Notes under the pieces: generated by a model
The model's database searches: none
What the model saw: only the letters and a program-made list of their open reading frames with translations
What the model was told of the DNA's origin: nothing
Translations under genes and position numbers: made by a program
In this document: positions 1-8,062 of the stretch, piece by piece
How the letters are laid out: each line of letters opens with the position of its first letter
Position numbering within the stretch: the stretch's first letter is position 1
Assembly: GCF_000737515.1 (NCBI RefSeq)
Contig: NZ_CP006587.1
Location: forward strand, 434,001-498,000
DNA length: 64,000 nt
Reading direction: 5' to 3'
Source of the DNA: Hymenobacter sp. APR13
GTDB taxonomy: Bacteria > Bacteroidota > Bacteroidia > Cytophagales > Hymenobacteraceae

Positions 1-1
1 C

Positions 2-58
2 ATTCCGCAGCAGGAAACCAACACCAACCCCAACGTAACCCAGAACCCGGGGTACTAA
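2..58 (+). CDS. C-terminal tail of a SusD/RagB-like outer membrane lipoprotein (partial)
   Basis: Only the last 18 codons are in the window. They end ...TNPNVTQNPGY followed by TAA at 56-58. SusD/RagB proteins typically finish with an IPxxE...NPNLxQNPGY tail, and this fragment matches it (family knowledge). SusD proteins are surface lipoproteins that bind glycans and act with a SusC TonB-dependent transporter. The location directly upstream of three GH30 hydrolases fits a polysaccharide utilisation locus whose SusC/SusD part lies to the left of the window. The rest of the protein cannot be checked here, so the call rests on the tail motif and context. Confidence 0.7.
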   Translation: MPQQETNTNPNVTQNPGY

Positions 59-345
59 CAGCAGGGCTGCCGCTGTCATGCCGACGAAAAAAGGAGCCTG
101 GTTGAATCTGCTGAACGACCCTGGTATGGCTTCAATTTTCGGCGGAAGGCAGCGGTAGCTTCCTGTGCTCGGGGCGCTGCAACGCCCCGGGACAAGCTGC
201 GCGGTCCGGCGCATTTCCGGCCAACAGGAACCAGGGCCGGTTTCGTGGGGGGACACCTCGGAATCGGCCCTCGGGGCCTGGGCTGGCGGCGGAAGCCGCT
301 GGGCCTGGCTGCCACTCCTGCCCTTTTCTGCTTTTCCGACTTGCT
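59..345. other. Intergenic region upstream of first GH30 gene
   Basis: 287 bases between the SusD-like stop codon and the first GH30 start. It is GC-rich, and open frames on both strands cross it without resembling a protein. A GGCGGCGGAAGCCGC-type hairpin near 285-300 is visible, but it has no T-run. No convincing TAnnTTTG promoter was seen. Confidence 0.5.
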
Positions 346-1782
346 ATGATTTCCACTTTCCGATCTACCAGCTTTTCGCTGCTGCTGCTGCTGGGCCTCG
401 GCGCAGGCTGCCAGCGGCCACCCCAGGCCAGCACCGCCCCGGCTCCGGCCAGCACCAGCCGTTCGGCCGCATTCTGGCTCACCACTCCCGATAAATCGGC
501 TTTGTTTCAGCTGCAGCCGGCGCCCACCTGGAGCGCCAGCCCGGCTGCCGGGGCGGTTATTGAAGTCGATGACAGCCAGACCTTTCAGCCGATTGACGGC
601 TTCGGGTACTGCCTGACGGGCGGCAGCGCCGAGCTGCTACACCGCATGGATGCACCCAAACGCGCCGCGTTGCTGCAGGAGCTGTTCGGCACCACCGGCA
701 ACGCTATTGGCGTCAGCTACTTACGCCTGAGCATTGGGGCTTCCGACCTCGATGCCCAGGTTTTCAGCTACGACGACCTGCCCGCCGGCCAGACCGACCC
801 TACCCTCGCTAAGTTCAGCCTCGCCCCCGACCGGGCCCACCTGCTGCCCATCCTGAAGGAGATTCTGGCCATCAACCCGGCCATCAAGCTGCTCGGCTCG
901 CCCTGGTCGCCGCCGACCTGGATGAAAACCAACGGCAACTCCAAAGGCGGCTCGCTGAAGCCTGAGTTTTACGACGCCTACGCCCGCTACTTCGTGAAAT
1001 ACGTGCAGCAGATGAAGGCTGAGGGCGTGCGGATTGACGCCATTACCATCCAGAACGAGCCTTTGCACCCCGGCAACAACCCCAGCTTGCTGATGCTGGC
1101 CGAGCAGCAGGCCGAGTTCGTGAAGAAGCACCTCGGCCCCACATTCAAAGCGGCAAAGCTGGACACCAAAATCATCGTCTACGACCACAACGCCGACCGG
1201 CCCGACTACCCGATTACCATCCTCAACGACCCCGAGGCCAAGCAGTACGTGGACGGCTCGGCGTTTCACCTCTACGCCGGCCCCATTGAGGCCCTGAGCC
1301 AGGTGCACGACGCCCACCCCGACAAGAACCTGTACTTCACGGAGCAGTGGGTAGGCTCGAAGAGCAACTTCTCGGAAAACCTGCCCTGGCACGTGCGCAC
1401 GCTCATCATTGGAGGCACGCGCAACTGGGCCCGCACGGTGCTGGAGTGGAACCTGGCCGCCGATCCGCAGCAGAACCCGCACACGCCCGGCGGCTGTACC
1501 GAGTGCCGCGGCGCCCTCACGCTGGACGGCAACACCGTCAGCCGCGAAGATGCTTACTACATCATTGCGCACGCCAGCAAGTTTGTGCGGCCCGGTTCGG
1601 TGCGCATTGGCTCTAGTGTAACCGGCAAGCTGGCCAACGTGGCCTTCAAGGCGCCCAACGGCGACCGGGTGCTGATTGTGCAGAACGACAACCCCACCGC
1701 CCAAACCTTCAGCGTGCGCCACGCCGGCCGCACGTTTGCCTCCACCCTGGCCCCCGGCGCCGTGGGCACCTATGTGTGGTAG
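346..1782 (+). CDS. GH30 family glycoside hydrolase, lipoprotein (copy 1)
   Basis: Retaining beta-glycosidase of family GH30 (glucosylceramidase / endo-beta-1,6-glucanase group), 478 aa. The N-terminus is hydrophobic and ends in a lipobox (LGLGAGC), so a lipid anchor on the cell envelope is predicted. The fold signature IDGFGYCLTGGSAELL is followed by the acid/base Glu in ITIQNEP (about residue 238) and the nucleophile Glu in YFTEQWVG (about residue 333). The C-terminal region, with VAFKAPNG and LIVQN segments, is the usual GH30 beta-sandwich. By eye it is very close to the GH30 gene at 3060 and more distant from the one at 4625. The substrate is inferred: in Bacteroidota, GH30 beside SusD often attacks beta-1,6-glucan. 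The start ATG immediately precedes the signal peptide. Confidence 0.92.
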   Translation: MISTFRSTSFSLLLLLGLGAGCQRPPQASTAPAPASTSRSAAFWLTTPDKSALFQLQPAPTWSASPAAGAVIEVDDSQTFQPIDGFGYCLTGGSAELLHRMDAPKRAALLQELFGTTGNAIGVSYLRLSIGASDLDAQVFSYDDLPAGQTDPTLAKFSLAPDRAHLLPILKEILAINPAIKLLGSPWSPPTWMKTNGNSKGGSLKPEFYDAYARYFVKYVQQMKAEGVRIDAITIQNEPLHPGNNPSLLMLAEQQAEFVKKHLGPTFKAAKLDTKIIVYDHNADRPDYPITILNDPEAKQYVDGSAFHLYAGPIEALSQVHDAHPDKNLYFTEQWVGSKSNFSENLPWHVRTLIIGGTRNWARTVLEWNLAADPQQNPHTPGGCTECRGALTLDGNTVSREDAYYIIAHASKFVRPGSVRIGSSVTGKLANVAFKAPNGDRVLIVQNDNPTAQTFSVRHAGRTFASTLAPGAVGTYVW

Positions 1783-1825
1783 AATTCTGACTTGAAACTA
1801 CTTACACCAACCTTTCTTAATTCCC

Positions 1826-2938
1826 ATGAAAAACCTATTTACCCTTTCTGCCACCGTAGCCTTGGCGGCCACGGCACTGAGCGCCCAGGCGCAGTTCACG
1901 GTTGATGGTACGCTGGCGCCCGCCGAGGTGGGCACCGGCGTAGGCAAATACCAATTGGTGGGCACGTACACCAACTCGCACTCGGTAGCCGACCGGGGCC
2001 TGAAAACGCTGTACATGGGCACAACGGCCACCACGCTCAACATTATGGTGGTAGCCTCGCCGGAGCAGACAGCCTACAGTGCGCTTTTGCTTTACCTCGA
2101 TACTCCTAACCGCACGGGCACGCCTGCCGGCACCCGCCTAGCCGGGGGCTCCGACAACACCTCACAGTTCCGTATTCGGCCTACGCTGGACATGCCGGTT
2201 GATTTCGGCTTCCGCCTCACGACCTCGCCCCTGAACGGCAGTGACCAGAATGCCTACCATAGCAAAATCGACTATACGGCCACGCCCAACGCGGCCGGCC
2301 GCTACCCCGATGTGTATCTGGGCTCGACCAACAAAACGGGCACTGCCTTCACCGTAACGGATGCCAACAGCGGTGTAGTGGGCGCCAAGATATCGTTTAA
2401 GACCAGCGCTACGGGTAGCGTGGCCGCCAACACCACCACCGGCTGGGAAATAGAGTACCCCCTGGCAGCTCTGGGTGGCGCCGCCGCTAATGATGTTTTC
2501 CGGGCCATGGTGGCCTATGTGGCCGACAACGGGGACTTCTACTCGGACGTGCTGCCGCAGATTGCCGGCCAGACTACCGCCCTGGGTGCCGACCCTGACT
2601 TCTCCGCCATTGCCGGCAACCAGAGCTATGCCTATCAGGTGGGGGCGGGGCCGTTGGCTACGCGCACCGCCAGCGCCGCCCTGCAGGCCACGGCCTATCC
2701 TAACCCCCTGGCGGCCAACAGCCGCCTGACGTACGCTGTGCCTGGCACGGCGGCAGCTGTTAGCGTAGAGGTATACAACACGCTGGGACAGAAAGCCCTG
2801 ACGCTACTTTCGGCCACCGAGGCAGCCGGTGCACATACGCTGGAGCTGGCACCGCTGCAGAAGCTGGCGGCGGGCACTTACCTGGTAACCTTGCGCGTTG
2901 GAAAGCAACTGAGCACCCAACGGGTAGTGGTTGAGTAA
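1826..2938 (+). CDS. Secreted T9SS type A protein with CBM9/DOMON-like N-terminal domain
   Basis: 370 aa. A Sec signal peptide (about 1-22, ending LSAQAQ) is followed by FTVDGTLAPAEVG, a start typical of CBM9-like or DOMON-like beta-sandwich domains that bind carbohydrate in other proteins. The last 80 or so residues form a type A T9SS sorting domain: AYPNPL, a VEVYNTLGQ segment and GTYLVTLRVGKQ near the end. The protein is therefore expected to be exported through the gliding/type IX machinery and kept on or released from the surface. It lies between two GH30 genes, 43 bp after the first, so a glycan-binding role in the same locus is likely. No catalytic motif was recognised. The domain assignment is by pattern only. 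Confidence 0.75.
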   Translation: MKNLFTLSATVALAATALSAQAQFTVDGTLAPAEVGTGVGKYQLVGTYTNSHSVADRGLKTLYMGTTATTLNIMVVASPEQTAYSALLLYLDTPNRTGTPAGTRLAGGSDNTSQFRIRPTLDMPVDFGFRLTTSPLNGSDQNAYHSKIDYTATPNAAGRYPDVYLGSTNKTGTAFTVTDANSGVVGAKISFKTSATGSVAANTTTGWEIEYPLAALGGAAANDVFRAMVAYVADNGDFYSDVLPQIAGQTTALGADPDFSAIAGNQSYAYQVGAGPLATRTASAALQATAYPNPLAANSRLTYAVPGTAAAVSVEVYNTLGQKALTLLSATEAAGAHTLELAPLQKLAAGTYLVTLRVGKQLSTQRVVVE

Positions 2939-3059
2939 ACGGTAGCGGGGTGGCGCGCTGCCGCCCCGCCATCAACCCATTCGCCGGGTTCTGCCGCTGA
3001 GGCGGTGCCTGGGCTATTTCCACGCATCTTCCTCTTTTAAATTTCTGTTTCCCTTTCCT

Positions 3060-4538
3060 ATGCGCTTCCCTGGTATTTCTGCCCACCGCCTGCGTTCCGG
3101 CTTAGGCTTATTACTGCTTTCCTGTACACTATTGACGCAGTGCAAGTCGAAGCCGGATGAGACGCCAACTCCCAATCCGCCTGTGCCACCGACTCCGCCC
3201 ACCGCCGGCCCGTCGCAGGTGGCGCTATGGCTGACTACCACCGACCAGTCGGCGCTGTTTCAGAAAAGCACGCTGGCGCTGAATTTCCTGGCGCCGGTGG
3301 GGCAGAATCCGACTATTGTAGTAGACACCACCCAGACGTTTCAGGGCATCGACGGCTTTGGGTACACGCTCACGGGCGGCAGTGCCCAGCTGCTCAACCA
3401 GCTGCCCGCCGCGAACCGCACCACGCTGCTGCGGGAGCTGTTCGGCACCGATGCCGGCAGCATTGGCGTCAGCTACCTGCGCATCAGCATCGGGGCTTCC
3501 GACCTGAGCAGCCGCGAATTCACCTACAACGACCTGCCCGGCGGCCAGACCGACCCCACGCTGGCCCGCTTCAGCCTGGAGCCCGAGCGCGCCGACCTGC
3601 TGCCGGTGCTGCGCGAGATTCTGCAGATCAACCCCGACCTGAAAATCCTGGGCTCGCCCTGGACGGCGCCCACCTGGATGAAAACCAACGGCAGCTTCGT
3701 GGGCGGCTCGCTCAAGCCCGAGTTCTACGACGTGTACGCCCGCTACTTCGTGAAATACCTGCAGCAGATGCAGGCCGAGGGCGTGCGCCTCGATGCCATT
3801 ACCATCCAGAACGAGCCCCTGAACCCCTACAACAACCCCAGCATGCTGATGACGGCTGCGGAGCAGGGCAACTTCATCAAAAACAACCTGGGGCCGGCGC
3901 TGCAGGCGGCTGGGCTGACAACCAAAATCATCCTCTATGACCACAACACCGACCGTACCGACTACCCGCTCGCCATCCTGGCCGATCCGCAGGTGAGCCG
4001 CTACGTCGATGGCTCGGCGTTCCATCTGTACGCCGGCAACATCAACGCCATGAGCCAGGTGCACAACGCCTTTCCGGCCAAGAGCGTGTACTTTACGGAG
4101 CAGTGGGTGGGCGGCCCCGGCAACTTCGCCGCCGACTTCACCTGGCACATCAACAACCTGATTATCGGGGGCACGCGCAACTGGAGCCGCAACGTGCTGG
4201 AATGGAACCTGGCCGCCGACCAGAACTACGGTCCGCACACCAACGGCGGCTGCAGCACCTGCCTGGGTGCCCTCACCATCAACGGCAACACGGTTTCGCG
4301 CAACACGGCCTACTACACGGTGGCCCACGCGGCCAAGTTTGTGCGGCCCGGCTCGGTGCGCATTGGTTCTACTACCCCCGGCAGCCTCACCAACGTGGCT
4401 TTCAAGGCGCCGAATGGCCAGAAAGTGCTGATTGTGCAGAACACCAGCGGCACCACCCAGGCTTTCGACATCCAGTACCGCGGCAAGGCAGCCAGCACCA
4501 CGCTGCCGGCCGGCGCTGTGGGAACCTACGTGTGGTAG
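3060..4538 (+). CDS. GH30 family glycoside hydrolase, lipoprotein (copy 2)
   Basis: 492 aa. The lipoprotein signal ends in LLTQC, followed by a Pro/Thr-rich linker (about residues 30-48) that spaces the enzyme from the membrane. The GH30 core begins near IDGFGYTLTGGSAQLL. The acid/base Glu is in ITIQNEPLNPYNNPS (about residue 252) and the nucleophile Glu in YFTEQWVGG (about residue 347). It aligns almost throughout with the GH30 at 346, so the two are recent paralogs split by the T9SS protein gene. The Pro-rich linker is the main difference. It should hydrolyse the same class of beta-glucan, perhaps at a different chain position (inference). Confidence 0.92.
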   Translation: MRFPGISAHRLRSGLGLLLLSCTLLTQCKSKPDETPTPNPPVPPTPPTAGPSQVALWLTTTDQSALFQKSTLALNFLAPVGQNPTIVVDTTQTFQGIDGFGYTLTGGSAQLLNQLPAANRTTLLRELFGTDAGSIGVSYLRISIGASDLSSREFTYNDLPGGQTDPTLARFSLEPERADLLPVLREILQINPDLKILGSPWTAPTWMKTNGSFVGGSLKPEFYDVYARYFVKYLQQMQAEGVRLDAITIQNEPLNPYNNPSMLMTAAEQGNFIKNNLGPALQAAGLTTKIILYDHNTDRTDYPLAILADPQVSRYVDGSAFHLYAGNINAMSQVHNAFPAKSVYFTEQWVGGPGNFAADFTWHINNLIIGGTRNWSRNVLEWNLAADQNYGPHTNGGCSTCLGALTINGNTVSRNTAYYTVAHAAKFVRPGSVRIGSTTPGSLTNVAFKAPNGQKVLIVQNTSGTTQAFDIQYRGKAASTTLPAGAVGTYVW

Positions 4539-4624
4539 CCCACGGCGCCACTCTCTAGCATTTTCATTTCTGCCGCTGCCCCCACGCCAGCGGCACTGGC
4601 GGGCCACCCGCCGCCACTTTCCTT

Positions 4625-6100
4625 ATGCGCAAAACCCTCCTTCCTTCCTTGCTACTGGCTGCGCTGTGCGCCGGCAGCGCCGTGGCTCAGAAAGCTGCCA
4701 AAAAATCAGGTAATTCTCAGCCGTATTCGGCCGTTGGCAAAAAGGCCCAGGTGTTTACCACGGCCGCCAACACCGAGCTGCGGCTCTCGGCCGGCAACAC
4801 CCTCACGCTGCAGCCGGTGGGCCAGCCGCTGGAAACGCAGGTCTGCATCTTCGTGGACCCCGGCAAGACGTTCCAGACCATGCTGGGCATTGGCGGGGCC
4901 CTGACGGATGCCGCCGCCGAAACCTACGCCAAGCTGCCCAAAGCCGCCCAGCAGGAGCTCATGCAGGCTTACTACAGCCCCACGGCCGGCATCGGCTACA
5001 CCCTGGCCCGCACCAGCATCCACAGTTCCGACTTCTCCAGCGGCCCCTACACCTACGTGGCCGACAAGGACGAACAGCTGAAAACCTTCAGCGTGAAGCA
5101 CGACGAGCAGTTCCGGATTCCGTTCATCAAGCAGGCCCAGGCGGCGGCCGGCGGCAAGCTCACGATGTACGTGAGCCCCTGGAGCCCGCCCGCCTGGATG
5201 AAGGACAGCAACGACATGCTGCGCGGCGGCAAGCTGCTGCCCCAGTACCGCCAGACCTGGGCCGACTACTACGTGAAGTTCATCAAGGAGTATGAGCGCC
5301 AGGGCATTCCGATTTGGGGGCTGAGCGTGCAGAACGAGCCGATGGCCAAGCAGAAGTGGGAGTCGTGCATCTTCTCGGCCGAGGAGGAGCGCGACTTCAT
5401 CCGGGACTACCTCGGCCCGACGCTGAAGAAAGGCGGCCTTGGCGACCGGAAGCTCATTGCCTGGGACCACAACCGCGACCAGATCTACCAGCGTGCCAGC
5501 ACCATCCTCGACGACCCCAAGGCCGCGCAGTATGTGTGGGGCATCGGCTACCACTGGTACGAAACCTGGACCGGCAGCAGCATGCTCTTCGACAACCTGC
5601 GCCGCGTGCACGAGGCCTACCCCAACACCAACCTGATTTTCACGGAAGGCTGCGTGGAGAAATTCAACTTCGATAAGGTGAACGACTGGGCCTTGGGCGA
5701 GCGGTACGGCCACTCCATGATCAACGACTTCAACAGCGGCACCGTGGGCTGGACCGACTGGAACGTATTGCTCGACCAGACCGGTGGCCCCAACCACGTG
5801 CAGAACTTCTGCTTCTCGCCCATCATCGGCGATACGCGCACTGGCAAGCTGATTTACACCAACGCCTACTACTACATCGGCCACTTCTCCAAGTTCATCA
5901 AGCCCGGCGCGCGGCGCATCATCAGCGCCTCCAACCGCGACCATCTGAGCACCACCGCCTTCCTCAATCCCGACGGCAAAGTGGCCGTGGTGGTGATGAA
6001 CAACAGCGACAAAGCCCAGGATTTCCAGCTCTGGATGCAGGGCCAGGGCGCCAGCGCCAACAGCCCCGCCCACTCCATCATGACAATGGTGGTGAACTAG
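4625..6100 (+). CDS. GH30 family glycoside hydrolase, secreted (copy 3, divergent)
   Basis: 491 aa with a cleavable signal peptide (GSAVAQ near residue 21) and no lipobox, unlike the two neighbouring GH30 proteins, so it is predicted periplasmic or secreted. The catalytic pair is visible: acid/base Glu in LSVQNEPMAKQKWESC (about residue 238) and nucleophile Glu in IFTEGCVEKFNF (about residue 341). MLGIGGALTDAAAETY and VSPWSPPAWMKD are standard GH30 signatures. The TEGC and QNEPMAKQKWESC forms are typical of the glucosylceramidase / beta-1,6-glucanase branch. It is last in the cluster and is followed by a long inverted repeat with a T-run at 6136-6230 that can act as terminator. Confidence 0.92.
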   Translation: MRKTLLPSLLLAALCAGSAVAQKAAKKSGNSQPYSAVGKKAQVFTTAANTELRLSAGNTLTLQPVGQPLETQVCIFVDPGKTFQTMLGIGGALTDAAAETYAKLPKAAQQELMQAYYSPTAGIGYTLARTSIHSSDFSSGPYTYVADKDEQLKTFSVKHDEQFRIPFIKQAQAAAGGKLTMYVSPWSPPAWMKDSNDMLRGGKLLPQYRQTWADYYVKFIKEYERQGIPIWGLSVQNEPMAKQKWESCIFSAEEERDFIRDYLGPTLKKGGLGDRKLIAWDHNRDQIYQRASTILDDPKAAQYVWGIGYHWYETWTGSSMLFDNLRRVHEAYPNTNLIFTEGCVEKFNFDKVNDWALGERYGHSMINDFNSGTVGWTDWNVLLDQTGGPNHVQNFCFSPIIGDTRTGKLIYTNAYYYIGHFSKFIKPGARRIISASNRDHLSTTAFLNPDGKVAVVVMNNSDKAQDFQLWMQGQGASANSPAHSIMTMVVN

Positions 6101-6135
6101 CCCGCTGATAGCAAAACGCCGTTGAGCGTTGTAGG

Positions 6136-6225
6136 ACGTCATGCTGAGCTTGCCGAAGCATCTCTACCGCCACAGTAATAACATACTAGTGCGGTAGAGA
6201 TGCTTCGGCAAGCTCAGCATGACGT
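6136..6225. repeat. Inverted repeat with 35-bp perfect arms, probably also a terminator
   Basis: The left arm 6136-6170 (beginning ACGTCATGCTGAGC) and right arm 6191-6225 are exact reverse complements, separated by 20 bases. The right arm is followed by TTCTTTTTTATG. The GH30 gene ends 35 bases upstream, so the hairpin could terminate that operon. The arm sequence contains TTGCCGAAGCATCTC and looks like an intergenic dispersed repeat rather than a unique terminator. Confidence 0.85.
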
Positions 6226-6318
6226 TCTTTTTTATGTTGGAAGCCGCCGCCGGGCCAACTCCGCGGCGGGTGGGCCGTTTGCAGAGGAAACCGTTTCCTG
6301 ACTTTTCCTCTCCTGATT

Positions 6319-6993
6319 ATGTGCGGCCGCTATACCTTCATTACCCCGGCTCCGGCCATTGCGGAGCGCTTCGAGGTGGCCGTGCCAGCCGACCTCGCGC
6401 CCAACTACAATGCTGCGCCCTCGCAGCGCCTGCCCGTTGTCACGAACACCGAGCCGGGGCGGGTGCAACTCTTTCAGTGGGGGCTGGTGCCGGCCTGGGT
6501 GAAAGACCGCACCACCGGCCCACAGCCCATCAACGCCCGCGCCGAAACCCTGGCCGAGAAGCCTTCCTTCCGGCAGCTGCTACAGCGGCGGCGCTGCCTG
6601 GTGCTGGCCGACAGCTTTTACGAGTGGCAGCAGACTGGCGGCAGCAAAGGCCCCAAAACGCCCCACCGCATCCTGCTGCAGAACAAGCAGCCCTACGCCT
6701 TTGCCGGCCTCTGGGACGAGTGGCTAGACCGCGCCAGCGGCGAGGTGCTGCCCACCTTCACCATCGTCACCACTGAGCCTAACGCCCTGATGGCCCGCAT
6801 CCACAACCGCATGCCCGTGATTCTGCCGGGGCGTGAGGCGGAACTGGCCTGGCTGGACGACGGCCTGGGCCCGGCCGCCCACCAAGACTTACTGCTGCCC
6901 TACGCCGCCGACCAGATGCAGGAGTACGTGGTGAGCACCCTCGTAAACTCGCCGGCCCACAACGAGCCTAGTGTTCTGCTTCCGGCTTCCTAA
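6319..6993 (+). CDS. SOS response-associated peptidase / HMCES (YedK) family protein
   Basis: 224 aa. The protein begins MCGRYTF. After Met removal, Cys2 becomes the N-terminal nucleophile that forms a thiazolidine crosslink with abasic sites in single-stranded DNA (family knowledge). Other family motifs are present in order: YNAAPSQRLPVV, WGLVPAWVKD, INARAETLAEKPSF, the FYEW glutamate and the IHNRMPVIL histidine. The size is normal for the family. It protects abasic sites during replication. The ATG is fixed by the need for Cys at position 2. There is no clear operon partner. It follows the repeat at 6136-6225. Confidence 0.95.
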   Translation: MCGRYTFITPAPAIAERFEVAVPADLAPNYNAAPSQRLPVVTNTEPGRVQLFQWGLVPAWVKDRTTGPQPINARAETLAEKPSFRQLLQRRRCLVLADSFYEWQQTGGSKGPKTPHRILLQNKQPYAFAGLWDEWLDRASGEVLPTFTIVTTEPNALMARIHNRMPVILPGREAELAWLDDGLGPAAHQDLLLPYAADQMQEYVVSTLVNSPAHNEPSVLLPAS

Positions 6994-7105
6994 ATCCCGA
7001 TTTCAAGCAGCCAGAAGCCTTTATAGCCTTGGCAATATCTATTCTGGGCTAGAGCCCGTATAAGGCCCAAAATTGAATTCTCCTCACTCACTATATTCTC
7101 ACACC

Positions 7106-7873
7106 ATGTTCAAGAAATTCCTCTCCGTCGCCACGCTGGCCCTGGCCGTAAACGTTGGCCTCTCTTCCACTGCCGCCGCCCAGACCACCAAAACCAAGTC
7201 GGACGACGAGAAGACCAAAACCAAAGACGCCGAAATGACCACCAAAACCAAGGTAGGTGACGATGGCAAGATGAAGGTGAAAGGCGAAGCCGCCGATGGC
7301 TCGAAGATGAAAGCCACCACCAAGCCCCGCAAAGGCAAGGACATGAAGGAAATGAAGATGAGCGGCGACGCTTCCATGAGCTCCGGCAGCATGGGCGCTT
7401 CCACGTCGGGTGGGGTGATGGTAGGCGGCGCCATGATGACGCCCGATAAGGACATCGTCGACAACGCCGTAGGCTCGGCCGACCACACCACGCTGGTAGC
7501 TGCCGTGAAGGCCGGCGGCCTCGTGGAGACGCTGAAAGGCACGGGCCCGTTCACGGTCTTCGCTCCCACCAACGCCGCTTTCGATAAGCTGCCCGCCGGC
7601 ACCGTAAACACGCTGGTGATGCCCGAAAACAAAACCAAGCTCACCACCATCCTCACCTACCACGTAGTGCCCGGCCGCCTGATGGCTGCCGACCTGAAGG
7701 ACGGCCAGACCCTGACCACCGTGGAAGGCGAAAACCTGACCGTACACCGTAGCGGCAACACCGTAATGATTCATGACGCCAAAGGCGGCATGGCCAACGT
7801 TACCATCCCGAACGTGGTATCGAGCAACGGCATTACGCACGTAATCGACACGGTACTGATGCCTACCAAATAA
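7106..7873 (+). CDS. Secreted fasciclin (FAS1) domain protein with Lys/Thr-rich linker
   Basis: 255 aa. The start chosen is the ATG directly before MFKKFLSVATLALAVNVGL, a signal peptide ending STAAAQ. An upstream in-frame ATG at 7073 would add residues before the signal peptide and is less likely. Residues about 25-100 are a charged, low-complexity segment rich in Lys, Thr, Asp and Met. The C-terminal 140 residues form one FAS1 domain (TVFAPTNAAFDKLP, ILTYHVVPGRL, and ITHVIDTVLMP at the end). FAS1 proteins usually mediate adhesion or matrix contact. A strong terminator follows at 7914-7947. No enzymatic function is implied. Confidence 0.88.
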   Translation: MFKKFLSVATLALAVNVGLSSTAAAQTTKTKSDDEKTKTKDAEMTTKTKVGDDGKMKVKGEAADGSKMKATTKPRKGKDMKEMKMSGDASMSSGSMGASTSGGVMVGGAMMTPDKDIVDNAVGSADHTTLVAAVKAGGLVETLKGTGPFTVFAPTNAAFDKLPAGTVNTLVMPENKTKLTTILTYHVVPGRLMAADLKDGQTLTTVEGENLTVHRSGNTVMIHDAKGGMANVTIPNVVSSNGITHVIDTVLMPTK

Positions 7874-7913
7874 AGCTGGTATTGCCACCCTCGGTGGTTT
7901 GCCTGCTTAAAGG

Positions 7914-7947
7914 AAAGACCTGCTTCTGATGGAGCAGGTCTTTTTTT
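7914..7947 (+). terminator. Rho-independent terminator after fasciclin gene
   Basis: Stem AGACCTGCT / AGCAGGTCT with an 8-nt loop followed by seven T residues. The same AGACCTGC stem recurs in the terminator at 21741. Confidence 0.9.
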
Positions 7948-8062
7948 ATGTGGCTACAGCATTGACAGGCGGCAACTACTAGGCAGGTAACAATTTAACC
8001 AGGCAGCCATTGCTATAAATTCCCGACCTTAGCCAACGATTTCCTTACCTCTTTTTGCCAGC

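Noticed and set aside
3225..6142. Large minus-strand ORFs (460 and 478 aa) across the GH30 genes
   Set aside because: Low-complexity Val/Gly/Ala/His shadows of the GH30 reading with no start context or motif.
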